DNA of 16,423 nucleotides from Treponema sp. (GCA_023231445.1 JALNVF010000075.1:1-16423); one strand, 5' to 3'. Positions 7,426-14,844 are shown, numbered from the stretch's first letter. Made by a program: numbers and translations. The notes: a model not told the origin generated them from the sequence alone.

Positions 7426-7736
7426 GTCGGCGGCTCTTCCCCGTAGATCTGACGATACTTTTTTTTTAAGTATTCGTTCTCGATCTTCTGTTCGCCGATG
7501 ACTTTCATCAGCTCTTCCTTTTCTGCGTCGGCTTTGTGCTCTTCACCGTTCTTTTTGTTCGCCCGTTCGAAAATGACCGCCGCATTCTCAGCCACAAGCT
7601 TCTTCCACTGCATAATCTGATTCGGGTGGACCGAATACTTCACTGAAAGTTCCTGTAGTGTGGCTTCTTCCCTCAGTGCTTCAAGTGCCACTTTCGCCTT
7701 GAATTCCCTGCTGAACGTCTGTCGTTTCTTTGCCAT
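7419..7736 (-). CDS. IS3-family transposase OrfA (helix-turn-helix and leucine zipper)
   Basis: The 105-residue product matches HTH_Tnp_1-type OrfA: basic start (AKKRQTFSREFKAKVALEAL), helix-turn-helix (ATLQELSVKYSVHPNQIMQWKK, split by the turn near SVKY), and a coiled coil (EELMKVIGEQKIENEYLKKKY) that mediates dimers. The part binds the terminal repeats. Near its end lies an A9 run followed by G, a classic -1 slippery sequence, from which ribosomes can enter the OrfB frame. ATG 7736 is preceded by AGGCGG about 8 bases upstream. Confidence 0.9.
   Translation of the reverse strand: MAKKRQTFSREFKAKVALEALREEATLQELSVKYSVHPNQIMQWKKLVAENAAVIFERANKKNGEEHKADAEKEELMKVIGEQKIENEYLKKKYRQIYGEEPPTW
7459..7467 (-). 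promoter_or_regulatory. Probable -1 programmed frameshift site of the IS3 element
   Basis: Nine A residues followed by G on the coding strand (codons TTA AAA AAA AAG) lie 34 bases before the OrfB start. Shifting by -1 here leads into the OrfB frame with no stop in between. Confidence 0.65.
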
Positions 7737-7816
7737 CGTGTTACCGCCTTTTTTATTATCGACTTTAACACCTTATTCCAGCTGTGCTTTTTGTGCTGTT
7801 TCTACGGCTCATTATA

Positions 7817-7844
7817 TTCCTTTATCTTGCCTATCGGATAAATG
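7817..7844. repeat. Non-coding element 1, right part
   Basis: Directly after the IS3 target duplication the sequence CCTTTATCTTGCCT (7819-7832), two bases, then CGGATAAATG (7835-7844) matches the right end of element 2 (8875-8900). TTTATC and GATAAA can pair across the 10-base loop. Similarity to element 2 stops at 7844, which marks the element's right edge. Confidence 0.6.
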
Positions 7845-7882
7845 TCAGTAAGTACCTCTCTGTTTATCTAGTTAAGTGAATA

Positions 7883-7912
7883 TTAAGAGTGGTTCATATG
7901 AACCACTCTTAA
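7883..7912. repeat. Perfect 30-bp palindrome
   Basis: Both 15-base halves (TTAAGAGTGGTTCAT and its complement) match exactly with no spacer. It lies in the 253-base gap between element 1 and the 3' end of small protein gene B. No T-tract follows on either strand, so it is not a classical terminator; a cruciform, a dyad operator or a recombination end is possible. Nothing else of note was found in the gap. Confidence 0.75.
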
Positions 7913-8097
7913 ACTAAGCTGATTATTACAATAATGCAAAGTTGCATGTCTTCCCGATGTAAATTGATGAACCGTTTTAACATACCCAAGACTGAACAAT
8001 AAACTTGATCCGGTACATAAATGAAAGCAGTCATTTTGTCTTTTCTGATTTGCTCAATCCATGTGTAAATAGAAGCTATAATTTTTTATAACCCTGT

Positions 8098-8349
8098 TCA
8101 TCGGGATACAAAGTAATTGGTGTTACACTTCTTTTCGATTTTCAGCCTGTAAATACAAAAGATCGTGTCTATAAGGTTTTCATTAAAGAAACAGTTCGAC
8201 AGCAGAACGCCATATACTTTTTCTGCTGTTTCCTTTTGTCTGGAAAAGAATTTGTATCTGACTTTTCCAATCTTTACCGTAGTCGAAAATATTTCAGTAC
8301 TGTATTGCTGCAATACCAGCTCACATTTGCTTGTTTTTATGTTTTTCAC
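8098..8349 (-). CDS. Small cassette protein B (unknown, paralogue of 5609-5869)
   Basis: The 83-residue product starts with GTG 8349 at the same place as the ATG of paralogue A, and the upstream GTACTNTCCT motif (plus strand) is shared. About 70% of residues are identical. The conserved blocks are LQQYS, KIG..RYKFFS, TAEKVY.VLLSNCFFNENLI and IYRLKIE..C..NYFVS. It is basic, with no known domain, no signal peptide and no membrane helix. It sits divergent to the XRE gene at 8487. Unlike copy A it has no downstream gene close by, so the small protein works without the phosphoesterase. Function unknown. Confidence 0.7.
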   Translation of the reverse strand: MKNIKTSKCELVLQQYSTEIFSTTVKIGKVRYKFFSRQKETAEKVYGVLLSNCFFNENLIDTIFCIYRLKIEKKCNTNYFVSR

Positions 8350-8435
8350 TTTTGTACTATCCTTTGGAAAAGAGTAATAATATGCATACTGTAATGCTGG
8401 GTGGTGTTACATCAAATAATAGTGAAATTATATAA

Positions 8436-8468
8436 TATAAGCAATAGCTTATAATGTTATTGCTTATA
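8436..8468. promoter_or_regulatory. Candidate operator of regulator B with three half-sites
   Basis: TATAAGCAATA (8436-8446) and its exact complement (8458-8468) are separated by 11 bases. The spacer itself begins with GCTTATA, so the half-site TATAAGC/GCTTATA occurs three times. It lies just before the XRE gene and overlaps likely promoter boxes, as expected for auto-repression. Confidence 0.5.
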
Positions 8469-8486
8469 AAACTTTATAGTGAGGAT

Positions 8487-8711
8487 ATGAATGAAGCGGT
8501 AGCGGAAGTTTTAAGGGATTTGAGGGAAGAAAACCATATTTCTCAGGAAAAACTTGCAGATGCGATAGGCTCTCATCAGGTGTATATATCAGAGATTGAA
8601 AAAGGGAAAAAGCTGCCGTCTTTACAGGTTTTGTATCATATAGCGAAGTTTTATAACATGTCTCTTACTCAGTTGGTGGAAAGGATAGAACTGAGACTGC
8701 CAAAAGCGTAA
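8487..8711 (+). CDS. XRE-family helix-turn-helix regulator of cassette B
   Basis: The 74-residue product is a single Cro/C1-type domain: VLRDLREENHISQEKLADAI (helices 1-2), GSHQVYISEIEKGKK (recognition helix and turn) and a closing helix (VLYHIAKFYNMSLTQLVE). I use ATG 8487, preceded by GTGAGG. The longer frame from 8454 begins inside the inverted repeat and has no ribosome binding site. It is not closely related in sequence to the XRE of cassette A, though the layout is the same. It probably controls the divergent small protein B and itself. Confidence 0.8.
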   Translation: MNEAVAEVLRDLREENHISQEKLADAIGSHQVYISEIEKGKKLPSLQVLYHIAKFYNMSLTQLVERIELRLPKA

Positions 8712-8745
8712 TATACCAAGAAAATCACAAAATACTATAATTATA

Positions 8746-8900
8746 TATAATACAATAAAATAGAGTTGGTGGCAGTATGGAATACGAAATGCCCTACAAA
8801 CGCCACCCGAAAAACTCAGTGGGTGGCACATTAACTATATATAATATAATAAATTACAGAGACTGGGTGGCGCTCCTTTATCTTGCCTGACGGATAAATG
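8746..8900. repeat. Non-coding element 2, intact
   Basis: This 155-bp element starts 34 bases after the regulator B stop codon. It has box 1 (8746-8765), a variable 64-base core, box 2 (TATATAATATAA at 8838-8849 and AATTAC at 8852-8857) and the right box (8875-8900). The core contains GGTGGC at 8768-8773 and a strong hairpin, GCCACCC (8802-8808) with GGGTGGC (8821-8827). A further GGGTGGC follows box 2 (8865-8871). In element 1 the same positions carry a different word built on GAGATG, so the repeated word differs between copies while its placement is kept. No open frame fills the element. Confidence 0.6.
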
Positions 8901-9439
8901 ATAACATGATTTTTAAAGTATTGAGTTCTCATAAATAATGTATTTTGTTGTATTTTTGTAGTCCTAACATGGTTTCACTGAATAACTAAAAAAAATGAAT
9001 TATTGCATCTTCATAATAGTAGCATTTTATTAAATATTTTGATCATAGAATGTTCTGTTTGAAAGAACAGTACCATTTCAAAGTGAAGGGAATCATTTTT
9101 TTTTAAATTTATTATGTTGGACTTTTTTCCGGACCGTATTGATATTCCGTATGAGAAAATTATATTTCATAATCGATTTCTGCAACATATTACAACATGA
9201 AATGATTTGCCTTTGTAAGACCGTGATACTTGTAAATCCCAGAATGTCTCCGTACTTGGTTATTCATATAGTGATTTCGTAATAACAGGTAGACATATTT
9301 TCTTACTTCTCGTACTGGTCATGTTTTACGCTGGAATATCCAAAGTTATATCTATAGATGTAGAACAAAGTGACTCAGCATTTGTCTATAAGCGTGTATT
9401 TCAATAATGTCGTCAAGATAAACATACTGGAAGTTCTAT
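8901..9439. other. AT-rich gap without a convincing gene
   Basis: This stretch separates cassette B from the membrane protein gene. It has only short open frames (for example 28 codons from about 9115) and one protein-like but start-less plus-strand stretch around 9230-9407, which might be a worn gene remnant. A weak hairpin (TGTTCT/AGAACA near 9051-9070) is present. No clear terminator for the minus-strand operon ending at 9440 was seen. Confidence 0.4.
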
Positions 9440-10168
9440 CTAACTTACATCAGTTTCAAGATAGACCGTATATAATTTGTTTGCATAAGCATTAGCTGTA
9501 ACTTTCATTAAAAGAAAAACCAAAAAAAACAGAAAGATTTCGATAGCAACTCCAATAATAAAATAATACAGAGGAAGGCTCTTTTTAAAGTAATCAACTA
9601 TAAGTATAATCGTTGTAAAAAATATTGCCCATAAATTACCACCAAGAAAATTCCTAAAAAATCCAAAGGAACAGTTATTTTCAAAAAGAATTACATTATC
9701 GCGTGTTACATCTCGAATTCTTTTTACTGCTTCTGCTATCAATTTTCTAGCATTTTCTTCGTTCTTAGCCTCGCTTTCCTTAGTTGCCAGTTTTATTTTG
9801 AAATCCTTATAAATTTTATCCTTAAGTTGATTATAAGTTTGCATAGAATAATGATTGTTTTTCCAAAGCAAGAACTCTGTAGTAGGAAAATATGTCTCAA
9901 TACTTTTATACATTGGCGTCTGTATGACAACCTTTGAAGTTGCCCGAAAAATCTCTCTCATAAAATAACCAATTGCACTTATTATTAAAGCGGATGGTAC
10001 TATAGCGGTTATTAATTTACACATACTATTAAGTCTCTTAAGTAAATCAGAATTATAGACTATCATACAACATAATATACACGGAATAATCATTGAAACG
10101 ATTGAGGGATATATTCTTGCTCGTTTATTGTATATTTTTGTTCTTTCAATATTTTCTGTAGTATTCAT
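9440..10168 (-). CDS. Four-helix membrane protein, candidate effector of the E2-E1-JAB system
   Basis: The 242-residue product has a basic N-terminus, two membrane helices at about 20-38 and 51-69, a charged cytoplasmic middle (about 70-170, rich in Lys/Glu and probably helical) and two more helices at about 174-192 and 200-222. There is no signal peptide or known catalytic motif. ATG 10168 is preceded by GGAGA. It follows the MBL2 gene by 50 bases on the same strand and is the last gene of the set. Small multi-helix proteins with a cytoplasmic domain often act as membrane-disrupting effectors in defence operons; that role is inferred from context only. Confidence 0.75.
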   Translation of the reverse strand: MNTTENIERTKIYNKRARIYPSIVSMIIPCILCCMIVYNSDLLKRLNSMCKLITAIVPSALIISAIGYFMREIFRATSKVVIQTPMYKSIETYFPTTEFLLWKNNHYSMQTYNQLKDKIYKDFKIKLATKESEAKNEENARKLIAEAVKRIRDVTRDNVILFENNCSFGFFRNFLGGNLWAIFFTTIILIVDYFKKSLPLYYFIIGVAIEIFLFFLVFLLMKVTANAYANKLYTVYLETDVS

Positions 10169-10218
10169 TTAAATTTTCTCCACTAGATCTTTATATACTA
10201 TACTAGCATAGAAATCTA

Positions 10219-11373
10219 TCAGTCATCCCAGTTTTCAATCTGAGAACTATACTGAATTCTTTCAGCAGTTCCCCAACCTCTATCTGGCATTATTCCATAA
10301 TGATGACACAGAGTAGCTCCTGTTGTTTGATAAACCTTAACACCACGCTTTATAAATGAATTTGTAACAATCTTTTTTGGGTGATCGCTGTTTTTACCAA
10401 CAGAAACAAATGCCTGTTTGTCAGTCATTTCGTCTTTTTGCAATATTGGTCCTACAAGCTCATTCATAATATAAGGGGTAAGATTGTGTCTGCCACCATG
10501 ATGAGGGATTTGATATATCTTTACAAAGTTTTTTAACGATCGTCCTATTAATTTAGCAAAATCTACCGCTTCTTGTAAATCTTTTGGACCAGAATCTCCA
10601 GTTAAAAGAAAAAATTCTTTTTGATTTTCGGTCTCTCCATCCATATGACCTAGCACAACAACACTTTGCTCATTTTCAGAACTCGTCGTCACATCATCAT
10701 GGAGGAATTCAGTGCTCCAATTGTCATTAATCCATTCAATAGTTTTTCTGATGGCTTCTTTAAATCTATTTTTGACATTCGAAAATAAGGAATCTACACT
10801 GTATTCTTCTGTTAAAGGAGTTTTATCTGATTCGATAATAAGCTCCTTGTAAGAAGTCTTTGTTGGAGATAAAACAATAATTCTATCTTCTATTTCAGTA
10901 CCCTGAAATATTTCTTTTATCGGTATACTTTTATCTTCAGCGAGTTTTTCCAAGTTCGCTATATATTGATATTTACTTTTTAAACGTTCTTTGAGACTAT
11001 CAGCAGTCATTCTTCCATCATCAGCATTATCAATAAGTTCATCCACGTATTTCCATGGACGATTCATATAAAGTACTTGTACTTTAAAATTTTCAAGAAT
11101 TGTTTTTAAACCGGCGGTATGGTCTTGGTCCGAATGAGAACAAATGACAAAGTTGATGATTTTTTCAGAAGGATTTTTTTCCTCGTCTTCATCATCAAAA
11201 TAGTACTTGTTTAGATGGTTTTTAAGCTCATCACCATACCTTTCAATACCTCCATCATAAATACCAATAGTATAAGGAGCATCGCTACCACTCGTATTCT
11301 TCCACCTTATCGCAATTGCATCGGAATCTTTTGTTTGCTCATTTACCCCAATAAAATCAAGTTCGTATGACAT
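10219..11373 (-). CDS. Metallo-beta-lactamase-fold hydrolase 2 (ComEC/Rec2-like)
   Basis: The 384-residue product shows the ComEC-type variant of the metal site: SHSDQDHTAG (His80, Asp82, Asp84, His85, with Asp in place of the second His as in ComEC), LLTGDSG (metal-bridging Asp) and IPHHGGRHN (late His). A charged insert (about residues 100-240) separates the first two motifs. The fold is known for hydrolases and nucleases; ComEC-type domains cut DNA, so a nuclease or hydrolase acting in the cytoplasm is likely. No signal peptide or membrane helix. ATG 11373 has a very strong AGGAGGGAG. Its own promoter lies in the 218-base gap after the E2-E1-JAB gene. Confidence 0.85.
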   Translation of the reverse strand: MSYELDFIGVNEQTKDSDAIAIRWKNTSGSDAPYTIGIYDGGIERYGDELKNHLNKYYFDDEDEEKNPSEKIINFVICSHSDQDHTAGLKTILENFKVQVLYMNRPWKYVDELIDNADDGRMTADSLKERLKSKYQYIANLEKLAEDKSIPIKEIFQGTEIEDRIIVLSPTKTSYKELIIESDKTPLTEEYSVDSLFSNVKNRFKEAIRKTIEWINDNWSTEFLHDDVTTSSENEQSVVVLGHMDGETENQKEFFLLTGDSGPKDLQEAVDFAKLIGRSLKNFVKIYQIPHHGGRHNLTPYIMNELVGPILQKDEMTDKQAFVSVGKNSDHPKKIVTNSFIKRGVKVYQTTGATLCHHYGIMPDRGWGTAERIQYSSQIENWDD

Positions 11374-11419
11374 TTTTTATCTCCCTCCTACTTTAGATAC
11401 TGAAAAAAGAATTAATTTT

Positions 11420-11448
11420 AAAATACAGAGTTTTTTGCATATCGTCAA
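11420..11448 (-). promoter_or_regulatory. Promoter of the MBL2 and membrane protein genes
   Basis: On the minus strand TTGACG (11448-11443) and TATTTT (11425-11420) have a 17-base spacing, 46 bases before the MBL2 start. It would let the last two genes be expressed apart from the first two. Confidence 0.55.
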
Positions 11449-11487
11449 ATTTTAAGTTATTTATTAAACACATATAAATTTAATCAC

Positions 11488-11568
11488 AATGATACTTCTG
11501 CACTTTCATGTATAGCCTAACTTATTTGATATAATTATTGATACTAATAATGATACTTTTTCAATAAT
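11488..11568. repeat. Cluster of TGATACT repeats with an inverted repeat
   Basis: TGATACT occurs at 11490-11496, 11539-11545 and 11551-11557 in the gap before MBL2, and ATGATACT recurs at 14910-14917 in the divergent promoter region. ATTATTGA (11534-11541) and TCAATAAT (11561-11568) form an 8-bp inverted repeat around two of them. Possible regulator sites, though the sequence is AT-rich. Confidence 0.35.
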
Positions 11569-11591
11569 GTACTTTTATTTGCCAATTCACC

Positions 11592-13667
11592 TTAATACAT
11601 ATGTATCCCGTTTGGATCAACAATTAGACATACAGTAGGTTCCAAACCTCTAATATCAGATAACCGTTGCGCCGTTTGATGATCTATATTAGAAGGCGTT
11701 CCGCCGGTCGGATGTGAATGCCATGTACCTAAATACATTAAATGCTTACCAGTTTTATCAGAAATCACTTCAACCTCTTTTGAAATACCTTTTGTTCCTA
11801 AAACAAAAGTAGATGGTGTAGATTCGCTGTCTTCCGGAGCGTCTACTATCTCGGTGATAAATACTTCCTTTGTTTTCTCAACATATGAACCTACAAGAAC
11901 GCCACCTGTTTCTCTGGGAAATTGTTCTTCCATTTTGTTTTTTAATTCATCAATAATCTGTGGACGAATTGATACCTTAAATGGATACTCTTGAGGACAT
12001 TCAGGAACCACATATCTAGGGATGACTATAACACCCGTTTTAACACTGTAATCATCAGACAAATTATATAGATAAGTGTAAGCAATATGTTCAAGATTGT
12101 TTTCAATGATTGTTTGTATCTTCATAGCCATTAGGGATGCAAATACTGATATATGAGCATCATCAACAACCATTGTCGGTGATGAACAAGTTAATCCAAT
12201 AGGAACATCTGTGCTCGAACCTGAAAACAATGCATTATGTATATGTTCATTACTCAATGACATCCAATACAGATGGGCATATATTTGACCAAGGTTAACA
12301 TTCTTATTTCTATCTTCTGCCAACAGAAAACCATATTTACCATTGTTAGTCAAAAAGCAGGATATTATTGGCGGTTGTTCTTCGTTAGTATCAATAAGAT
12401 AGTTTTTAACAGCTTCAGAAGCTGTTGAATCAATAAGAATACTATATTGTTTTGACTTTATTTTAAAAATAGACCCACTATACCATTTGCTATTATTTCC
12501 TCCATTAATAGAGTTTACTACTTTTGCTAAAAGATATGCTTTTGGTAAAATATTTTCACATATAAGTGCATGCCGGGCCTTATTATATGGCATAAAATTC
12601 TTATCATCTAAGCAAATAATATTGTCATTCCCATTTCTAGCAATATGTAAGCAGATTTTTGATCCGAGACTTCCACAACCAACAAATAGAATTGGTTTAG
12701 TTAGAACGCTATCTGAGGTTCCGGATAATTGATGCATCATAGAAGATGAAGAATCATAATAGATGGAGCCCAATCTTACCTCTGCATTATCATCAGATAA
12801 CAGCCCTTTTTTTATAGAATGATTACGTTTGACAGCAAATATCAGATATTCTGTAGAAGAATTGCTTCCAATAAGGTGAACAGGCCTTTTGACTTTCAGC
12901 ATTACAAATGTATATTTAATTTTATCGGAAGATTCTGCTGCATAAATAGTGTGTTCAAAATGAGGAATATTTAAGTACTGGGTGATTTGTTTTAATTCTG
13001 CATAGGTACGAATATTATACGGAATATAGTTAGTAATAGTTTCAGTCGTTTCAAATATAATTAAACGCCCATAACTATTTTTTTTATCGCTCTCCTTAAC
13101 TATAGTCCCATAAAAAATATTATCCTTTGACAAAGAAAAATTGACATATAAAGCTGATACAGTAGATTCCTTGTTTATATCTTCTTCCTTACAAAGGACA
13201 ATGAAGTTTGAAGTATCATTCCTCATCGGCTCCCACCCTTGTTCTAAATTCATAAGATTGTGGACTGCAGCCGAATTCAACCATGCTGTTAACTGATTAA
13301 GTATTTCATCTAACCAGTCCGGACTTTGCATTAGTTCTGATGAATTTCCTGCATAAACACAAGGAAAGACACCATTGCTCGATGCATTTATATGAGGAAA
13401 TATCTTTGGGAAATCCTTTCTAAGTTCAATTTCTGGCGCAGAATAAGGGAAATCAGATAAGAAATGGAAAGTAACAGGTTCTAATACTCGTACACCATCA
13501 TCTGTTATACCTTTACTTAGAAAAGCTACCGGTAAATTAACTTCAACTTCGGCAGTAATGACTGCTGATGATTTATCATCCGAGAATAATACTTCGCTGC
13601 AATTATTATATTGCCTATGTTCGGCAATATATTTTCTTGCCCGTTCAAGAGCTTCTTCATCAACCAT
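11592..13667 (-). CDS. E2-E1-JAB fusion: ubiquitin-like conjugation and deconjugation enzyme
   Basis: The 691-residue protein joins three ubiquitin-pathway modules. Residues about 1-145 are E2-like, with FPHIN and NGVFPC placing the catalytic Cys at 103. Residues about 150-320 are a linker domain. Residues about 325-530 are a ThiF/E1 adenylation domain with the nucleotide loop FVGCGSLGSK (330-335 glycines), LDDKNFMPYNKARH, LIDSTAS and a candidate catalytic Cys494 in GLTCSSPT. Residues about 565-691 are a JAB/JAMM peptidase with Glu586 (RETGGVLVG), WHSHPTGG (His650, His652) and Asp662. The order matches CBASS Cap2 (E2-E1) with Cap3 (JAB) added. Its start overlaps the MBL1 stop by 8 bases, so the two are translationally coupled. 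Fusions of this type near MBL proteins were predicted in comparative studies of prokaryotic ubiquitin-like systems. Confidence 0.9.
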   Translation of the reverse strand: MVDEEALERARKYIAEHRQYNNCSEVLFSDDKSSAVITAEVEVNLPVAFLSKGITDDGVRVLEPVTFHFLSDFPYSAPEIELRKDFPKIFPHINASSNGVFPCVYAGNSSELMQSPDWLDEILNQLTAWLNSAAVHNLMNLEQGWEPMRNDTSNFIVLCKEEDINKESTVSALYVNFSLSKDNIFYGTIVKESDKKNSYGRLIIFETTETITNYIPYNIRTYAELKQITQYLNIPHFEHTIYAAESSDKIKYTFVMLKVKRPVHLIGSNSSTEYLIFAVKRNHSIKKGLLSDDNAEVRLGSIYYDSSSSMMHQLSGTSDSVLTKPILFVGCGSLGSKICLHIARNGNDNIICLDDKNFMPYNKARHALICENILPKAYLLAKVVNSINGGNNSKWYSGSIFKIKSKQYSILIDSTASEAVKNYLIDTNEEQPPIISCFLTNNGKYGFLLAEDRNKNVNLGQIYAHLYWMSLSNEHIHNALFSGSSTDVPIGLTCSSPTMVVDDAHISVFASLMAMKIQTIIENNLEHIAYTYLYNLSDDYSVKTGVIVIPRYVVPECPQEYPFKVSIRPQIIDELKNKMEEQFPRETGGVLVGSYVEKTKEVFITEIVDAPEDSESTPSTFVLGTKGISKEVEVISDKTGKHLMYLGTWHSHPTGGTPSNIDHQTAQRLSDIRGLEPTVCLIVDPNGIHMY

Positions 13668-14820
13668 GATGGTAAGCTTCTCGGGTAGAATCGGTATTTG
13701 AGCTTGTAACTTTGCTTTCCTGTTTTTCAGTTTCTTTTTGAGGTCCCCAACAAGTAAAGTTAAAGGTCAACGGCTTGGGGTGCTTTTCATCTGGATATTC
13801 ATTGGTACAATAGAATTGTGAATTTTCTCCGCCGATCTTCACATATTCTTTTTTTGCCCTGTAACTTGGCGGATCATTATCATCATCTTTAATCACTTTG
13901 CTTTGTGATACCATAAAGCAGGAGTCCATTTTTTTATGTCCTAAAGCAGACAAAGCTAATGCGCTTGGTTTTGCATCGTCTCCCTTATCGGAAATACTGT
14001 CCATTGAAATACAATGCCAAGAACAATGATGTGGAATATACAGTAAATCATATTTCAGAAATTTTTTGTAATTGATTTCACATTTTTCCCATACCAAACA
14101 TTCAGCATCAGCACCGTATAAAACATTATTCGCATACTGTCCTTCAGTTACACCAATATTCAGCACAATGCTTTGCCGATTTTTATCTTTAGCAAAATCG
14201 TCATCATTTTCTTCAGGTTGTTGAGGTAATGGTCCTAGTATGGTTAATGAGATTTTATTACTACAATCATTCTCATTTATTTTTGTAATTATCGTTCCAA
14301 TATCATAGTTAATAGCCGACAGTTTTTCCGTCCGGCCCTCGGGATCTTTACCAATAATTATTGCTCTGTCTCCTTCTGCTTGTATAGTATGACTACTTTC
14401 AAACGACGCTACACGTCGTTTCATTTCTTTGTTAAATGCCTTTGCATCATCACAAAGTTTATAGGTATCATCTTTTGATTCTGGTTTCCAGAAATTATGT
14501 GAGCTCCATAATTCTTTTATGATAATTTTATCTGAGCCCTTTACATAATCCGACAATGGACCTAAATAAAAATTATCGACAAAACCTGTAAGGTGATCAT
14601 CGTGTCTATGAGTTAGAATAAAAGTATCAACATACTTACGGCCCTCACTATCAGCAGGGAGCCGTGCTCTTAACTCTTTGTTGATATCACAATAATCTGC
14701 GATTTTATCTGCGGCAATAGCACAATCAATTAAGATGGTTATCCCATTTGAAAGTGATAGAAGCGACATACCACCATTTTTATCACCTACCGGAAAAAAA
14801 GTCATTTTAGAAAACTTCAT
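13660..14820 (-). CDS. Metallo-beta-lactamase-fold hydrolase 1
   Basis: The 386-residue product has the full HxHxDH motif (THRHDDHLTGF: His71, His73, Asp75, His76), a bridging Asp at 238 (LYGADAE) and late histidines at 264-265 (YIPHHCSWH). It therefore keeps a two-metal site and belongs with the ComEC-like branch of the fold. Its last 28 residues are polar and low in complexity and end in His-His-Gly. No other protein of the operon ends in Gly. ATG 14820 is preceded by AAAGGAGT. It is the first gene of the minus-strand set and overlaps the E2-E1-JAB gene. Substrate unknown; nucleic acid, nucleotide or a conjugated protein are all possible. Confidence 0.85.
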   Translation of the reverse strand: MKFSKMTFFPVGDKNGGMSLLSLSNGITILIDCAIAADKIADYCDINKELRARLPADSEGRKYVDTFILTHRHDDHLTGFVDNFYLGPLSDYVKGSDKIIIKELWSSHNFWKPESKDDTYKLCDDAKAFNKEMKRRVASFESSHTIQAEGDRAIIIGKDPEGRTEKLSAINYDIGTIITKINENDCSNKISLTILGPLPQQPEENDDDFAKDKNRQSIVLNIGVTEGQYANNVLYGADAECLVWEKCEINYKKFLKYDLLYIPHHCSWHCISMDSISDKGDDAKPSALALSALGHKKMDSCFMVSQSKVIKDDDNDPPSYRAKKEYVKIGGENSQFYCTNEYPDEKHPKPLTFNFTCWGPQKETEKQESKVTSSNTDSTREAYHHG

Positions 14821-14844
14821 ATTTCTGTTACTCCTTTATAGTAC

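Larger units (their letters stand above)
6532..7816 (-). mobile_element. IS3-family insertion sequence, complete, 1285 bp
   Basis: Two overlapping minus-strand reading frames encode the transposase. The ends were placed by comparing the interrupted element 1 with the intact element 2. Removing 6532-7816 plus one copy of TTC restores a sequence that aligns without gaps outside the variable core. TTC at 6529-6531 and 7817-7819 is the 3-bp target duplication. The terminal inverted repeats are imperfect (TAAAATGCGCCCT against TATAATGAGCCGT, 10 of 13). Both reading frames and the frameshift site appear intact, so the element may still be active. Confidence 0.8.

Noticed and set aside
6405..8900. 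Integron attC sites or a CRISPR array
   Set aside because: The boxes are direct rather than inverted, no GTTRRRY/RYYYAAC pair is present, and there are only two copies far apart with genes between them.
9230..9407. Plus-strand protein-like stretch as a gene
   Set aside because: No start codon with a ribosome binding site, stops upstream in the frame and no recognisable family; at most a worn remnant.
11374..11591. Hidden ubiquitin-like gene in the gap between the fusion and MBL2
   Set aside because: Very AT-rich with frequent stops on both strands and no frame of useful length.
9440..14820. Complete type II CBASS operon
   Set aside because: No CD-NTase is present; the fusion resembles Cap2 plus Cap3, but its neighbours are MBL-fold proteins.
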